From the NCBI GenBank assembly GCA_016719405.1, contig JADJZE010000001.1, forward strand, positions 186,001-250,000: a stretch of 64,000 nt of DNA, read 5' to 3'. The stretch is from Candidatus Aalborgicola lynettensis (GTDB lineage: Bacteria; Pseudomonadota; Gammaproteobacteria; Burkholderiales; Burkholderiaceae_C). How positions within the stretch are numbered: position 1 is the first letter of the stretch; the number at the start of each line of letters is the position of its first letter. The position numbers and the translations under genes are program-made. Positions 54,948-63,800 of the stretch are shown here, piece after piece. The notes below the pieces were generated by a model, which ran no database searches, was not told the DNA's origin, and saw nothing but the letters and a program-made list of their open reading frames with translations.

Positions 54948-55421
54948 ATGCAGCCGCCTGTTACCGCCTATATCGGCCTAGGTGCCAATCTTGGCGATGC
55001 CCGGGAGACCGTTTTATCGGCTCTGCGCGCGATTGCGCAAATGGACGGTGTGGCACATGTGCGCGGATCATCTCTGTATGGAAGCGCACCTGTGCAGGCC
55101 GACGGTGCTGACTATGTGAACGCGGTGGTTGAGGTGCAGACGGTGTTGCCACCGTTGCGGTTGCTGGGTGCTTTGCAGGCCCTGGAGACCGATGCAGGCC
55201 GCCAGCGCAGCTACCGCAATGCACCACGAACACTGGATTTGGACATCTTGTTATACGGTGATACGCAAATCAGCAGCCCCAACCTGGAGGTGCCGCACCC
55301 CCGTATGTGGGAGCGGGCATTCGTGCTGCGGCCGTTGGCCGAGTTGGTGCCTGCCATGGTCACCCCAGCGCAACTACACGCAGTGGCGGACCAGGCTGTG
55401 TGGTTGCATGCACAACGCTGA
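54948..55421 (+). CDS. folK: 2-amino-4-hydroxy-6-hydroxymethyldihydropteridine pyrophosphokinase
   Basis: The 157-residue enzyme transfers pyrophosphate from ATP to the pterin in folate synthesis. The HPPK signature RTLDLDILLYGDTQI, GLGANLGD at the N-terminus and PHPRMWERAFVLRPL are present. ATG at 54948 is preferred over TTG at 54942. It is convergent with the second diguanylate cyclase, 9 bases apart. Confidence 0.95.
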   Translation: MQPPVTAYIGLGANLGDARETVLSALRAIAQMDGVAHVRGSSLYGSAPVQADGADYVNAVVEVQTVLPPLRLLGALQALETDAGRQRSYRNAPRTLDLDILLYGDTQISSPNLEVPHPRMWERAFVLRPLAELVPAMVTPAQLHAVADQAVWLHAQR

Positions 55422-55430
55422 GGCACGGGT

Positions 55431-57344
55431 TTATAGAACCGTTTTCTGCAGTGCGGCAACGCGCACGCAATTGCGCCCATCGTGCTTGGCCTGGTAGAGC
55501 GCCTTGTCGGCGCTGGCCAGAAAATCCTGTGACCGCAAAGAGGGATTGGGTATGGCGCACACCACGCCAAAACTGGCGGTAAAGCGGATGGCAGCGCCGT
55601 CAAAATCAATTTGCATGGCTTCAATGGCGGCACGAAACTCCTGCGCCAGCGCAATCGAGCCGGACAGATCGAAGCCCCCGATTGCCAACACGAATTCTTC
55701 GCCACCGTAGCGCGCAAAAATATCGCCTGCGCGGTGAATACGTGGGCGCAGCAAATTGGCCAGGCCGCGCAGGCAGGCGTCGCCAGCCAAATGGCCGTAG
55801 GTGTCGTTGATTGCCTTGAAGTGGTCAATGTCAAACAAAATGATGGTCATCGGGCTTTGCTGGCGTGCTGCCCGGCGCAACTCCGTGGAAACCGCTTTAT
55901 CGAAGTAGGCGCGGTTGCTGATTTTGGTCAAACCGTCGGTGGTGGAGAGCAATTGCAGGTGGTCGTTGGCCTCTTTGAGCTGCTCCAGCGTGGCATTGAG
56001 GTCGGCGGTGCGCAGTTGTACGCGTTGCTCGAGTTCGCGATTGGAGCTTTCGGTGGCTTCAATCAGGGCCTGTTGGCTGGCGCGGGCCTTGCGCTCATGG
56101 GCCAGTGCCACGGCTTGGGCGTTCAGGCGCAAGGAGCGGTCGTTGTTGATGCGGTCTGCCAACGTGAAAGACAGCAGCACGACCTGCAGCACGATGCCAA
56201 TCTGTGATGCATTTTCGGTCCAGATGTTGAGCGGAATCCAGCCTTGTTTGCTGATGCTGAGTATGCCCACACCAAATAAAGTCGCTGTCCAGGCCAGGCA
56301 GTAAAAGCGTGCAAACACGGCGCCGCGCCACCAGCGCCAGTATCCCAGTATCAGCACCGTCACCGCGATGGGGACCACAATGGCGGCACCAATGCGGATG
56401 GTGGTGCTGTACGGCAGCATGAAAGTCAATGGCAGCAAAATGGCGCAAAAAATCACCATGGCCCGCACCGTAAAGAACGCCGGTTTGGAAAATTGGCGCA
56501 GCTTGAGAAAGTGGTTGGCAAACAGGCCGGTGAATAACGCGGTGAAGGCGATGAAGGTGGAGATGGCAATGCTGTTCCAGCGTACCGAATATGGCCACAG
56601 GTAGGCAAACGCATAACCGGACAGCGACAGATGAAACATCATGTAGCTGGCCACAAAACCGATGTAGTAGATGTAATTGATGTCGCGGGTGGAAAAGAAG
56701 ATGAACAGGTTGTAGACGATCATGATCACCATGATTCCGATGGCGCCACCTTGCAACAGGTTCTCGTCATTGCTGGCGGCATGGAATTTCACCGGATCCC
56801 ATATGCGCAGTGGGGCTTCTACCGTGCCGGCGGACGCCAGGCGCAAGTAGAGCAGATTGCTGCCCGGCGCCAGCGTCACCGGCATGATGAAATTGCGGTG
56901 GCGCACCGCGCGTTGCACAAACGGCAATTCGTCACCCAGCGAGTAGCTGTCCAGGATTAAACCGTCGACGATGTGGTAGAGCCGCACATCATCCAGAAAC
57001 GGAATGGGCAGTTCGATGAGGCGGCTCAGATTGCGGTCTGTCACATTGTTGATCTGGAAGCGAAACCAGTACGCATCCTGCGTGAACCCGAAGTTGGGGG
57101 ACTTGCGGTTGATGGTGTTCCACGGCAGATCGGCGCGTAGCACCTGCTCCAGTGTCAGGGTGTTCGAGTTGTCGATCAACACACCCATGCGGGTGCCCAA
57201 CTCAATACGCCCGGAACTGTCTTTGGACAGTGTCAACGCCGGAAAGGTATCGGCCGCAGGCGCAGGCGCAGCAGCCGCCCAAGACGCAAACAGGGCACAC
57301 CACAGCACCAAAAGCCACCCGCAACAGGAATTGCAGCGCGTCAT
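55431..57344 (-). CDS. Diguanylate cyclase with 7TM-DISM sensor (second paralogue)
   Basis: The product of about 637 residues has a signal peptide (LFASWAAAAPAPAA), a periplasmic DISMED2-like domain (TQDAYWFRFQINNVTDRNLS), seven helices (IGIMVIMIVYNLFIFFSTRD through LQVVLLSFTLADR), a coiled coil (ESSNRELEQRVQLRTADLNA) and a GGDEF domain with GGEEF near residue 547. RAGD five residues before it matches the inhibitory site. The architecture and length equal the copy at 32663, with only partial identity. Start at 57344 (MTRCNS) or 57380 is uncertain. Confidence 0.9.
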   Translation of the reverse strand: MTRCNSCCGWLLVLWCALFASWAAAAPAPAADTFPALTLSKDSSGRIELGTRMGVLIDNSNTLTLEQVLRADLPWNTINRKSPNFGFTQDAYWFRFQINNVTDRNLSRLIELPIPFLDDVRLYHIVDGLILDSYSLGDELPFVQRAVRHRNFIMPVTLAPGSNLLYLRLASAGTVEAPLRIWDPVKFHAASNDENLLQGGAIGIMVIMIVYNLFIFFSTRDINYIYYIGFVASYMMFHLSLSGYAFAYLWPYSVRWNSIAISTFIAFTALFTGLFANHFLKLRQFSKPAFFTVRAMVIFCAILLPLTFMLPYSTTIRIGAAIVVPIAVTVLILGYWRWWRGAVFARFYCLAWTATLFGVGILSISKQGWIPLNIWTENASQIGIVLQVVLLSFTLADRINNDRSLRLNAQAVALAHERKARASQQALIEATESSNRELEQRVQLRTADLNATLEQLKEANDHLQLLSTTDGLTKISNRAYFDKAVSTELRRAARQQSPMTIILFDIDHFKAINDTYGHLAGDACLRGLANLLRPRIHRAGDIFARYGGEEFVLAIGGFDLSGSIALAQEFRAAIEAMQIDFDGAAIRFTASFGVVCAIPNPSLRSQDFLASADKALYQAKHDGRNCVRVAALQKTVL

Positions 57345-57441
57345 CTTCAGCGCATCCCTGTGGTTGCGATTTTGGCCCATCCGGGTGTCGGCATGTGGCG
57401 GTTCCATGCGGCGGTGTGTGGCAGGAACGGCACCGGGTGGT

Positions 57442-57900
57442 TCAACCCAATTCCGCGATCAACTCAATTTCCACGCAGGCTCCCAGCGGAATCTGTGCCA
57501 CGCCAAATGCACTGCGGGCGTGTGCGCCTTTCTCGGGGCCAAAAACCTGGCCCAGCAGTTCACTGGCGCCATTGGTGACCAGATGGTGTTCGGTAAAGTC
57601 GGCTGTGGAGTTGACCAGCGACATGACTTTTACGATGCGCCGCACGCGGTTCAGGTCACCCGCGGCTGCGTGCAGGGTGCCCATCAGATCGATCGCGATG
57701 GCGCGGGCGGCAGCTTGCCCCTCCTCGGTCACCATGGTTTTGCCGAGTTGTCCGACCCAGGGATTGCCGTCTTTCTTTGCAATGTGACCGCTAAGAAAGA
57801 CCAAATTGCCCGTTTGTACATAGGGCACGTAGGCCGCAGCGGGTACGGCGATGGGGGGCAATGCAATCTGCAAACGGGCCAGTGTGTCGTAAATGTTCAT
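57442..57900 (-). CDS. RidA-family protein (YjgF/YER057c/UK114)
   Basis: The 152-residue protein fits the RidA superfamily: VPYVQTGNLVFLSGHIAKKD, a middle VRRIVKVMSLVNS and a C-terminal IPLGACVEIELIAELG. The catalytic Arg of enamine deaminases (usually near the last third) is not clearly conserved, so it may be one of the non-RidA subgroups with unknown substrate. It lies 20 bases after the STAS gene on the same strand and is likely cotranscribed. Confidence 0.88.
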   Translation of the reverse strand: MNIYDTLARLQIALPPIAVPAAAYVPYVQTGNLVFLSGHIAKKDGNPWVGQLGKTMVTEEGQAAARAIAIDLMGTLHAAAGDLNRVRRIVKVMSLVNSTADFTEHHLVTNGASELLGQVFGPEKGAHARSAFGVAQIPLGACVEIELIAELG

Positions 57901-57920
57901 GGTGGTAGGGAGTTTGTGGG

Positions 57921-59750
57921 TCAGTTGGCGCGGACGGTAATTTTGGCGTGGGTATCGAGTCCCAGCATTTTGAAAAACACCGCAACCAATCGCGGTACGT
58001 TGACAAATTCGACGGTGCGATTCTCAGTCTCGCGCGCAGTGACCCAGTTCAGGATATCGCCGGTGGCCGTGAAATCGATCCGGATCAGGCGTGCACACGA
58101 AACAACCACATGGGGCGAGGTTTCGGATGCGGTTTGCAGGCGCTGCATCACCTCGGGTGAGTCACCCAACAGGATGCCACTGAGGTCGCAATGGGTATAC
58201 AGCGCAGCGGCATCGTTTGCGTCCTGCAGAAAAACCGATGCCGGGTCGTCCATGTCTGGCAGGAGGGTGCTGACGGACGCTTCCTGCATGAACTCGCACG
58301 GCAGGTCCTTCCAGCTCGGCGGTGACACTTCGTACACCACGCAGTAGTCCAGCGCCAGGCTTTCAAAAGTATCCTGTTCACCCAGTATGCACAGCAAATC
58401 CAGCCGGATGAGCCACCACAGGGGATCTGCGCTGTTGTCGTCGGCCGGGGTGTTGTGCTCCAGGGCGCGCAGCAAGGTCGGTACCTCGCTCCAGTGCAGT
58501 TTGACCGGGTGGGAGGCCCAGAACGTCATCAACTCGGACAGGGGGGTGGCGGCGTCCGGCGCAATGCGGGCCAATTGCGACCAATCCACGTGCCAGTCAA
58601 GACCGGCTGCGGAAAAACGCGCCTTCAGCGCCGCCACACCGGCTGCATCCAGTGTGGAGGGGCAGGTCCAAACGGTATCTTCACGCTGCATCATCAAGGG
58701 CACCGGCTGGGGAGCGATGGCCGCCGTAGGTGCGGTTGCAGCTTTGAGCAGGTCGGGCAGCGAAAACCACTCGGCGGGAGAGCGGCCAAAACGGCCGGCG
58801 TAATCCATCGCCACCACATCAAATCCGTCTTGCTGTCCGGTGGCGCGGTACAAATCAAACAGGGCCGAAGCCAGCACATCGGCGGCATCTGCGCTCACCT
58901 CAGGCCCCTGAATCAGGGCCAACAACACGGCCTCGGCGGCGGCACTGTCGCCTTCCGCAAATAGCATGGCGGCCGCCTGCAGCCCGTTTTCAATGGGTTC
59001 TGCCAACAACACTTCTTCCACCAGATCCGGAGGGGGTGTGAGGTTGCGCACTACCGGGGGCACATTCAGCGGTGCCGGTTCGGTGGGTAAATCGTGCTGG
59101 CCTGCAGCCGGTTTGGCCTTGGCAGCTGGAGGGGTAACGGGTTTGGCGGCAGGCTTGTCTGCAGGTTGGGGTGCAGGCTTGGGCGCCGCTTCGGGGGCTG
59201 CGGGGCGAGGAGGCTGCGACAGCACCGCCGTGAAGTCCAGATCCAGATCGTCTGCCGACTCCTGTTGCGAGGGCGAATCGGCCCGTTCGGTCAGCTTGGG
59301 AGGGCGTATTCCGGGTGCCGGACCCGTAGCCCTGGGGTTGGGGGGGGTTGCGGGGGGCGGGGTCAGTGGCTTGCGCGATGCCGCCTTGCTCCGGGACCAG
59401 CCCTCCACCATGGTGGCTTCAATGGCGTCGATCTTTTTGATGGTTGACGCCCGGTCTTCCATGTTGAAGCCCGAACTGTGCTGAAACGCCATGGCACTGC
59501 TGACCAGTCCGGGCGTACCGGTGCCCCAACTGTGGGTGCGCAATTTGCGCAAATGGTTGAATTCGCGCCGACGCACCAGATCATCCTGGCGCTTGCGCTC
59601 AATGAGCGACTGCAGCGCATGTTTTTCTTTTTCGGTTTCGGCAAGGCGCGCCTGCACCGACTCACTGGCATCTGCGTGCGCGGGCTCTGGCTCGCGGAAA
59701 TAACGAGCCACTTTGGATAGCAAGCCTGACGGTTGTTGTTTTGTCCCCAT
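57921..59750 (-). CDS. Large protein with C-terminal STAS-like domain, function unknown
   Basis: The 609-residue product has a short charged N-terminus with a coiled coil (RLAETEKEKHALQSLIERKR near residues 30-60), then about 110 residues rich in Pro, Ala and Lys (disordered), then a helical repeat-like middle (DSAAAEAVLLALIQGPEVSA, DVLASALFDLYRATGQQDGF) and, in the last 90 residues, a STAS/MlaB-like domain (CDLSGILLGDSPEVM, RLIRIDFTATGDILNWV). No catalytic motif is seen. STAS domains act in anti-sigma antagonists and in phospholipid transport partners. The start at 59750 is divergent from comEC. Confidence 0.7.
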   Translation of the reverse strand: MGTKQQPSGLLSKVARYFREPEPAHADASESVQARLAETEKEKHALQSLIERKRQDDLVRRREFNHLRKLRTHSWGTGTPGLVSSAMAFQHSSGFNMEDRASTIKKIDAIEATMVEGWSRSKAASRKPLTPPPATPPNPRATGPAPGIRPPKLTERADSPSQQESADDLDLDFTAVLSQPPRPAAPEAAPKPAPQPADKPAAKPVTPPAAKAKPAAGQHDLPTEPAPLNVPPVVRNLTPPPDLVEEVLLAEPIENGLQAAAMLFAEGDSAAAEAVLLALIQGPEVSADAADVLASALFDLYRATGQQDGFDVVAMDYAGRFGRSPAEWFSLPDLLKAATAPTAAIAPQPVPLMMQREDTVWTCPSTLDAAGVAALKARFSAAGLDWHVDWSQLARIAPDAATPLSELMTFWASHPVKLHWSEVPTLLRALEHNTPADDNSADPLWWLIRLDLLCILGEQDTFESLALDYCVVYEVSPPSWKDLPCEFMQEASVSTLLPDMDDPASVFLQDANDAAALYTHCDLSGILLGDSPEVMQRLQTASETSPHVVVSCARLIRIDFTATGDILNWVTARETENRTVEFVNVPRLVAVFFKMLGLDTHAKITVRAN

Positions 59751-59906
59751 GCCACAGTCTACAACGTGACGCTCTGGCGAAAACCCGTGCCTGAGCGATG
59801 TGCGCGCATTTTGGCAGCAAAACTACATTCTGGGCAAATCCGCACGACGGAAAATGGTTTGATCCAATCCCTTGCCGGGCCCCGTGGCGCCGGGGTAGCA
59901 TGGCCC

Positions 59907-62381
59907 ATGCACCGCGCTGCGCGCCTTCCTACCAGCCTGGCACACGCCTTGTTTGCCGCCCTGCTGGCGGGGGTGATGGGGACGGCTGCGCAACTGCAGC
60001 AGGCACAGCTGTGGAATGGCTGGGTTTATGGGTGCTTTTTGCTTCTTGCGCTTGCTGCATGGTCGATTGCAGCTATGAAAAATATAGCAATTAGTGTCCG
60101 GACAGGGAGTCTGATTTTGGCCATGGCCAGTCTCGGATTCGGGGCGACGGGTTTGCGCGCAGTGGGCTACCAGGGCGATGCGTTGCCAAGCCCCCTGGAG
60201 GGGCGCGATTTACAGGTGACTGGCGTGGTGGCCAATTTGCCGCAACGCAACGAAACCGGTCTGCGCTTTCGGCTGCAGGTGGAGTCGGCCCATCTCCATG
60301 GGCAAGCTGTGCGGGTGCCGCAGTACATGGACGTGGGATGGTACGGCGGGGCAGGGGTGGCGGGTGTCGGCTCCGCTGCAGACGCCGGTAGTGCATCCGC
60401 AGCGGCATCTGCGCCCGCGCTGTTCGCCGTCAATCGGCTGCCCGCAGAGGTGCAGGCGGGCGAGCGCTGGCAGATGACCTTGCGGCCCAAGGCGCCGCAT
60501 GGCAGCCTTAACCCCCACGGCTTTGATTACGAGCTGTGGCTATGGGAGCAGGGCGTGCAGGCCACCGCCTACGTGCGGGCCACGGCCAAAGACCCGGAGC
60601 CGGTGCGGCTGGGGCAAACCTGGACGCATCCTGTGGACCTGGCGCGCCAGGTGGTGCGTGCGCGTCTGTCCACCCGCCTGGCCGACCATCCCAGCGCGGG
60701 CATGTTGGCCGCGCTGGCGGTGGGCGACCAAAAGGCGATTGAGCGGGCCGATTGGGATGTGTTTCGCGCCACCGGAGTGGCGCACCTGGTGTCCATATCC
60801 GGCCTGCACATCACCATGTTTGCCTGGGTGGCTGCCTGGCTGGTGGGCGGTTTGTGGCGGCGTTCGGCGCGCTTGTGCCTGGCGCTGCCAGCGCCCCACG
60901 CGGCGCTGGCGGGCGGTGTGTTGTTGGCCACGGCTTATGCGGTGTTCTCGGGCTGGGGTGTCCCGGCCCAGCGCACGTGTTGGATGTTGGCCACTGTAGC
61001 CGCCCTGCGCCTGTGCGGGCTGCGCTGGCCGTGGCCCCCGGTGTGGATGCTGGCCTGTGCCGTGGTGGTGGCCAGCGACCCGTGGGCGCTGCTGCAACCG
61101 GGTTTTTGGCTCAGTTTTGTTGCGGTAGGGGTGCTTTTTGCTAGCAATTCAGGAGCTGCTCCCGCACGTCCAGCGGGCGCAAACGGCCTCAAACACACTA
61201 TTTTCTCGGGCCTGCGGGAGCAGTGGGTGGTTACCCTGGCACTGGCGCCGCTGACCCTGCTGCTGTTTGGCCAGGTGTCGGTGGTGGGCTTGCTGGCCAA
61301 CGCGCTGGCGATTCCGTGGATGACCCTGGTAGTCACACCGCTGGCCCTGCTGGGTGTGGTCTGGCCCACGTTATGGGAGCTTGCGGCGGCGGCGGCGGGG
61401 GCGCTGATGGTGTACCTACAGTGGCTGGCGGCGTGGCCCTGGTCGGCATTGGCGCTGGCCAAGGCACCGCTGTGGGCCGGTGTGGTGGGTGTCATGGGGG
61501 GCATGGCAATGGTGCTGCCGTGGGGTTGGCGCCTTCGGCTCATGGGATTGCCCTTGGTGCTGCCGGTGCTGCTGTGGCAGGCGCCCCTGCCACCGCCCGG
61601 CGCGTTTGAACTGCTGGCCGCCGACGTGGGGCAGGGCAATGCCGTGCTGGTGCGCACCGCCCGCCATGCCCTGCTGTACGACGCCGGGCCGCGTTACAGC
61701 CTGGAGAGCGATGCCGGCCACCGCGTGCTGGTGCCGCTGCTGCAGGCACTGCATACCCAGCTGGACATGCTGGTACTGAGCCACCGCGATACCGACCACG
61801 TGGGCGGTGCTGCGGCCGTGTTGGCGATGCAGCCGGGTGCGCAGGTGTTGAGCTCCATCGCGGCCGATAACCCCTTGCAAGCCCTGCGCCCCGCCCGGCG
61901 CTGCGAGGCGGGGCAACACTGGGAGTGGGACGGTGTGGCCTTTGATGTGTTGCACCCGCCCGCGGCGGATTACGCCACGGCCGCCAAACCCAACGCTTTG
62001 TCCTGCGTGCTGCGGGTGTCCAACGGCCTGCAAACGGCACTGCTGGTGGGCGACATTGAGCAGCCCCAGGAGGCGAGATTGGTCGAACGTGGGGTGCCAT
62101 TGCAGGCGCAGGTGCTGCTGGTGCCCCACCACGGCAGCAAAACCTCCAGCAGTGCGGCGTTTCTGGATGCGGTGGCGCCGCAGTGGGCACTGGTGCAAAG
62201 CGGCTACCGCAACCGCTTTGCCCACCCGGCCGCAGAGGTGCTGGCACGCTACCAGGCGCGCCGCATTGCGGTGGTCGATTCGCCGCACTGTGGTGCCGCC
62301 ACCTGGCAATCCACCGCGCCGAACCAGATGCGTTGTGAACGGGTGCAGGCGCGCCGGTACTGGCACCACCAGGTGCCGTGA
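59907..62381 (+). CDS. comEC: DNA internalisation-related competence protein ComEC/Rec2
   Basis: The 824-residue inner-membrane channel carries single-stranded DNA into the cytoplasm during natural transformation. It has an N-terminal DUF4131 region, a competence domain with about ten helices (HLVSISGLHITMFAWVAAWL, FSGWGVPAQRTCWML) and a C-terminal metallo-beta-lactamase domain (LAADVGQGNAVLVRT, SHRDTDHVGG near residue 625, PHHGSKTSSS). Two dispersed-repeat copies lie in the frame: 60031-60092 codes for part of a membrane segment, and 61135-61193 for a polar loop (NSGAAPARPAGANGLKH). No interruption results. The frame opens at 59733, but ATG 59907 is chosen. Confidence 0.92.
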   Translation: MHRAARLPTSLAHALFAALLAGVMGTAAQLQQAQLWNGWVYGCFLLLALAAWSIAAMKNIAISVRTGSLILAMASLGFGATGLRAVGYQGDALPSPLEGRDLQVTGVVANLPQRNETGLRFRLQVESAHLHGQAVRVPQYMDVGWYGGAGVAGVGSAADAGSASAAASAPALFAVNRLPAEVQAGERWQMTLRPKAPHGSLNPHGFDYELWLWEQGVQATAYVRATAKDPEPVRLGQTWTHPVDLARQVVRARLSTRLADHPSAGMLAALAVGDQKAIERADWDVFRATGVAHLVSISGLHITMFAWVAAWLVGGLWRRSARLCLALPAPHAALAGGVLLATAYAVFSGWGVPAQRTCWMLATVAALRLCGLRWPWPPVWMLACAVVVASDPWALLQPGFWLSFVAVGVLFASNSGAAPARPAGANGLKHTIFSGLREQWVVTLALAPLTLLLFGQVSVVGLLANALAIPWMTLVVTPLALLGVVWPTLWELAAAAAGALMVYLQWLAAWPWSALALAKAPLWAGVVGVMGGMAMVLPWGWRLRLMGLPLVLPVLLWQAPLPPPGAFELLAADVGQGNAVLVRTARHALLYDAGPRYSLESDAGHRVLVPLLQALHTQLDMLVLSHRDTDHVGGAAAVLAMQPGAQVLSSIAADNPLQALRPARRCEAGQHWEWDGVAFDVLHPPAADYATAAKPNALSCVLRVSNGLQTALLVGDIEQPQEARLVERGVPLQAQVLLVPHHGSKTSSSAAFLDAVAPQWALVQSGYRNRFAHPAAEVLARYQARRIAVVDSPHCGAATWQSTAPNQMRCERVQARRYWHHQVP
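60031..60092 (-). repeat. Dispersed short repeat in comEC, copy 1 (opposite orientation)
   Basis: The minus strand begins aattgctatatttttcatag then ctgc, the same as the mltB copy, and carries gcaagcgcaagaagc later on. In the sense frame it encodes a hydrophobic segment with LLALAAWSIAAMKNIAISV. Confidence 0.6.
61135..61193 (+). repeat. Dispersed short repeat in comEC, copy 2
   Basis: Reads tttttgctagcaattcagga then gctgctcccgcac and gcgggcgcaaacggcc. It encodes a loop between membrane helices. Its orientation is opposite to copy 1. Confidence 0.6.
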
Positions 62382-62498
62382 ATCACTCCCCAGAGTGGGG
62401 CCTTGGCCGCAGCGTTGCCGCAGCGGACACTTGCTGAACCTAGAATGCCTTTCTGGTAGCAACGGCTGTATGGCCCCAGCGGGCAAAGAGGTAATTTT

Positions 62499-63699
62499 GT
62501 GAACACCATCGACTCCATCGCATCCCGTCTGGCCGAATTTTCCGCGCTGCGGCGCGACCTGCACGCCCACCCGGAACTGTGTTTTGAAGAGCGGCGCACG
62601 GCCGACGTGGTGGCACGCAAACTGACCGAATGGGGCATTCCCGTCCACCGCGGCATGGGCACCACCGGGGTGGTAGGCATCGTGCACGGGCGTGACCGCG
62701 GCGCGAGTGGGCGCGCTGTGGGCTTGCGCGCCGACATGGACGCGCTGCCCATGCAAGAGTTCAACCAGTTTGCCCATGCCAGCCAGCACGCCGGCAAGAT
62801 GCACGCCTGCGGCCACGACGGCCACACCACCATGCTGCTGGCCGCGGCCCAGTATTTGGCACAGCACCGCGACTTTGATGGCACGGTGTACCTGATTTTT
62901 CAACCCGCCGAGGAGGGTGGTGGTGGCGCCCGCGTAATGATTCGCGATGGCCTGTTTACCCAGTTCCCCATGCAGGCGGTGTTTGGCATGCACAACTGGC
63001 CGGGCGGCTCTGTCGGCAGTTTTGCGGTCAGCCCCGGGCCGGTCATGGCGTCCAGCAACGAATTCAAAATCACCATCCGCGGCAAGGGTGGCCATGCCGC
63101 CATGCCCCACACCGGCATCGACCCGGTGCTGGTGGCCTGCCAGATGGTGCAGGCCTTTCAAACCATCATCAGCCGCAACAAAGAAGCCGGTGGACGCGGG
63201 CGTCATCTCCGTCACCATGGTCCACGCCGGTGAAGCCACCAACGTGGTGCCCGATGCCTGTGAGCTGCAGGGCACGGTGCGCACCTTCAGTGTGGAGGTG
63301 CTCGACCTGATCGAGCAACGCATGCGCGATGTGGCCCAGCACACCTGTGCGGCGTTTGGTGCGCAGTGTGTGTTTGAATTTGCGCGCAACTACCCGCCCA
63401 CCATCAATTCAGGGCCCGAGGCCGACTTTGCGCGCCAGGTTATGGTGGATTTGGTGGGGCCTGAGCGCGTCATGGCCCAAGAACCCACCATGGGCGCAGA
63501 AGATTTTGCCTACATGCTGCAGGCCAAACCCGGCGCGTATTGTTTTATTGCCAACGGCGAGGGCGACCACCGCACCCTGGGCCATGGTGGTGGGCCCTGC
63601 ACGCTGCACAACCCCAGTTACGACTTCAATGACGAATTGATCCCTCTGGGCGCCACCTACTGGGTGCAACTCGCCCGCCGATGGCTTGCAGCAGACTGA
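62499..63699 (+). pseudogene. M20-family amidohydrolase (hippurate hydrolase-like), frameshifted
   Basis: Two overlapping frames make one M20 peptidase of about 399 residues. The first (62499-63233) has LRRDLHAHPELCFEERRTAD, GLRADMDALPM, MHACGHDGHTTMLL and PAEEGGGGARVMI; the second continues with AGVISVTMVHAGEATNVVPD and MGAEDFAYML to the stop at 63699. The shift occurs within aacaaagaag at 63177-63186: removing one base restores RNKKPVDAGVISVT. All metal and active-site motifs are intact, so either the gene was lost recently or the base is a sequencing error. It would hydrolyse N-acyl amino acids or similar amides in the cytoplasm. Confidence 0.85.
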
Positions 63700-63735
63700 C
63701 GACGCACGGGTTTTTCTGCCATTTTTCTGCCACCA

Positions 63736-63769
63736 TCTGGCGATAACGCGGCTCATAATAGCCGCCAGA
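63736..63769. promoter_or_regulatory. Inverted repeat and -10-like box before the HDOD gene
   Basis: The arms tctggcg and cgccaga (7 bp) are 20 bases apart and enclose a cataat -10-like box at 63754-63759. It lies about 35 bases before the HDOD start. Possible promoter-operator; weak. Confidence 0.3.
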
Positions 63770-63800
63770 AAACGCGATAAACAGCCTTTCGAGGATCGGT

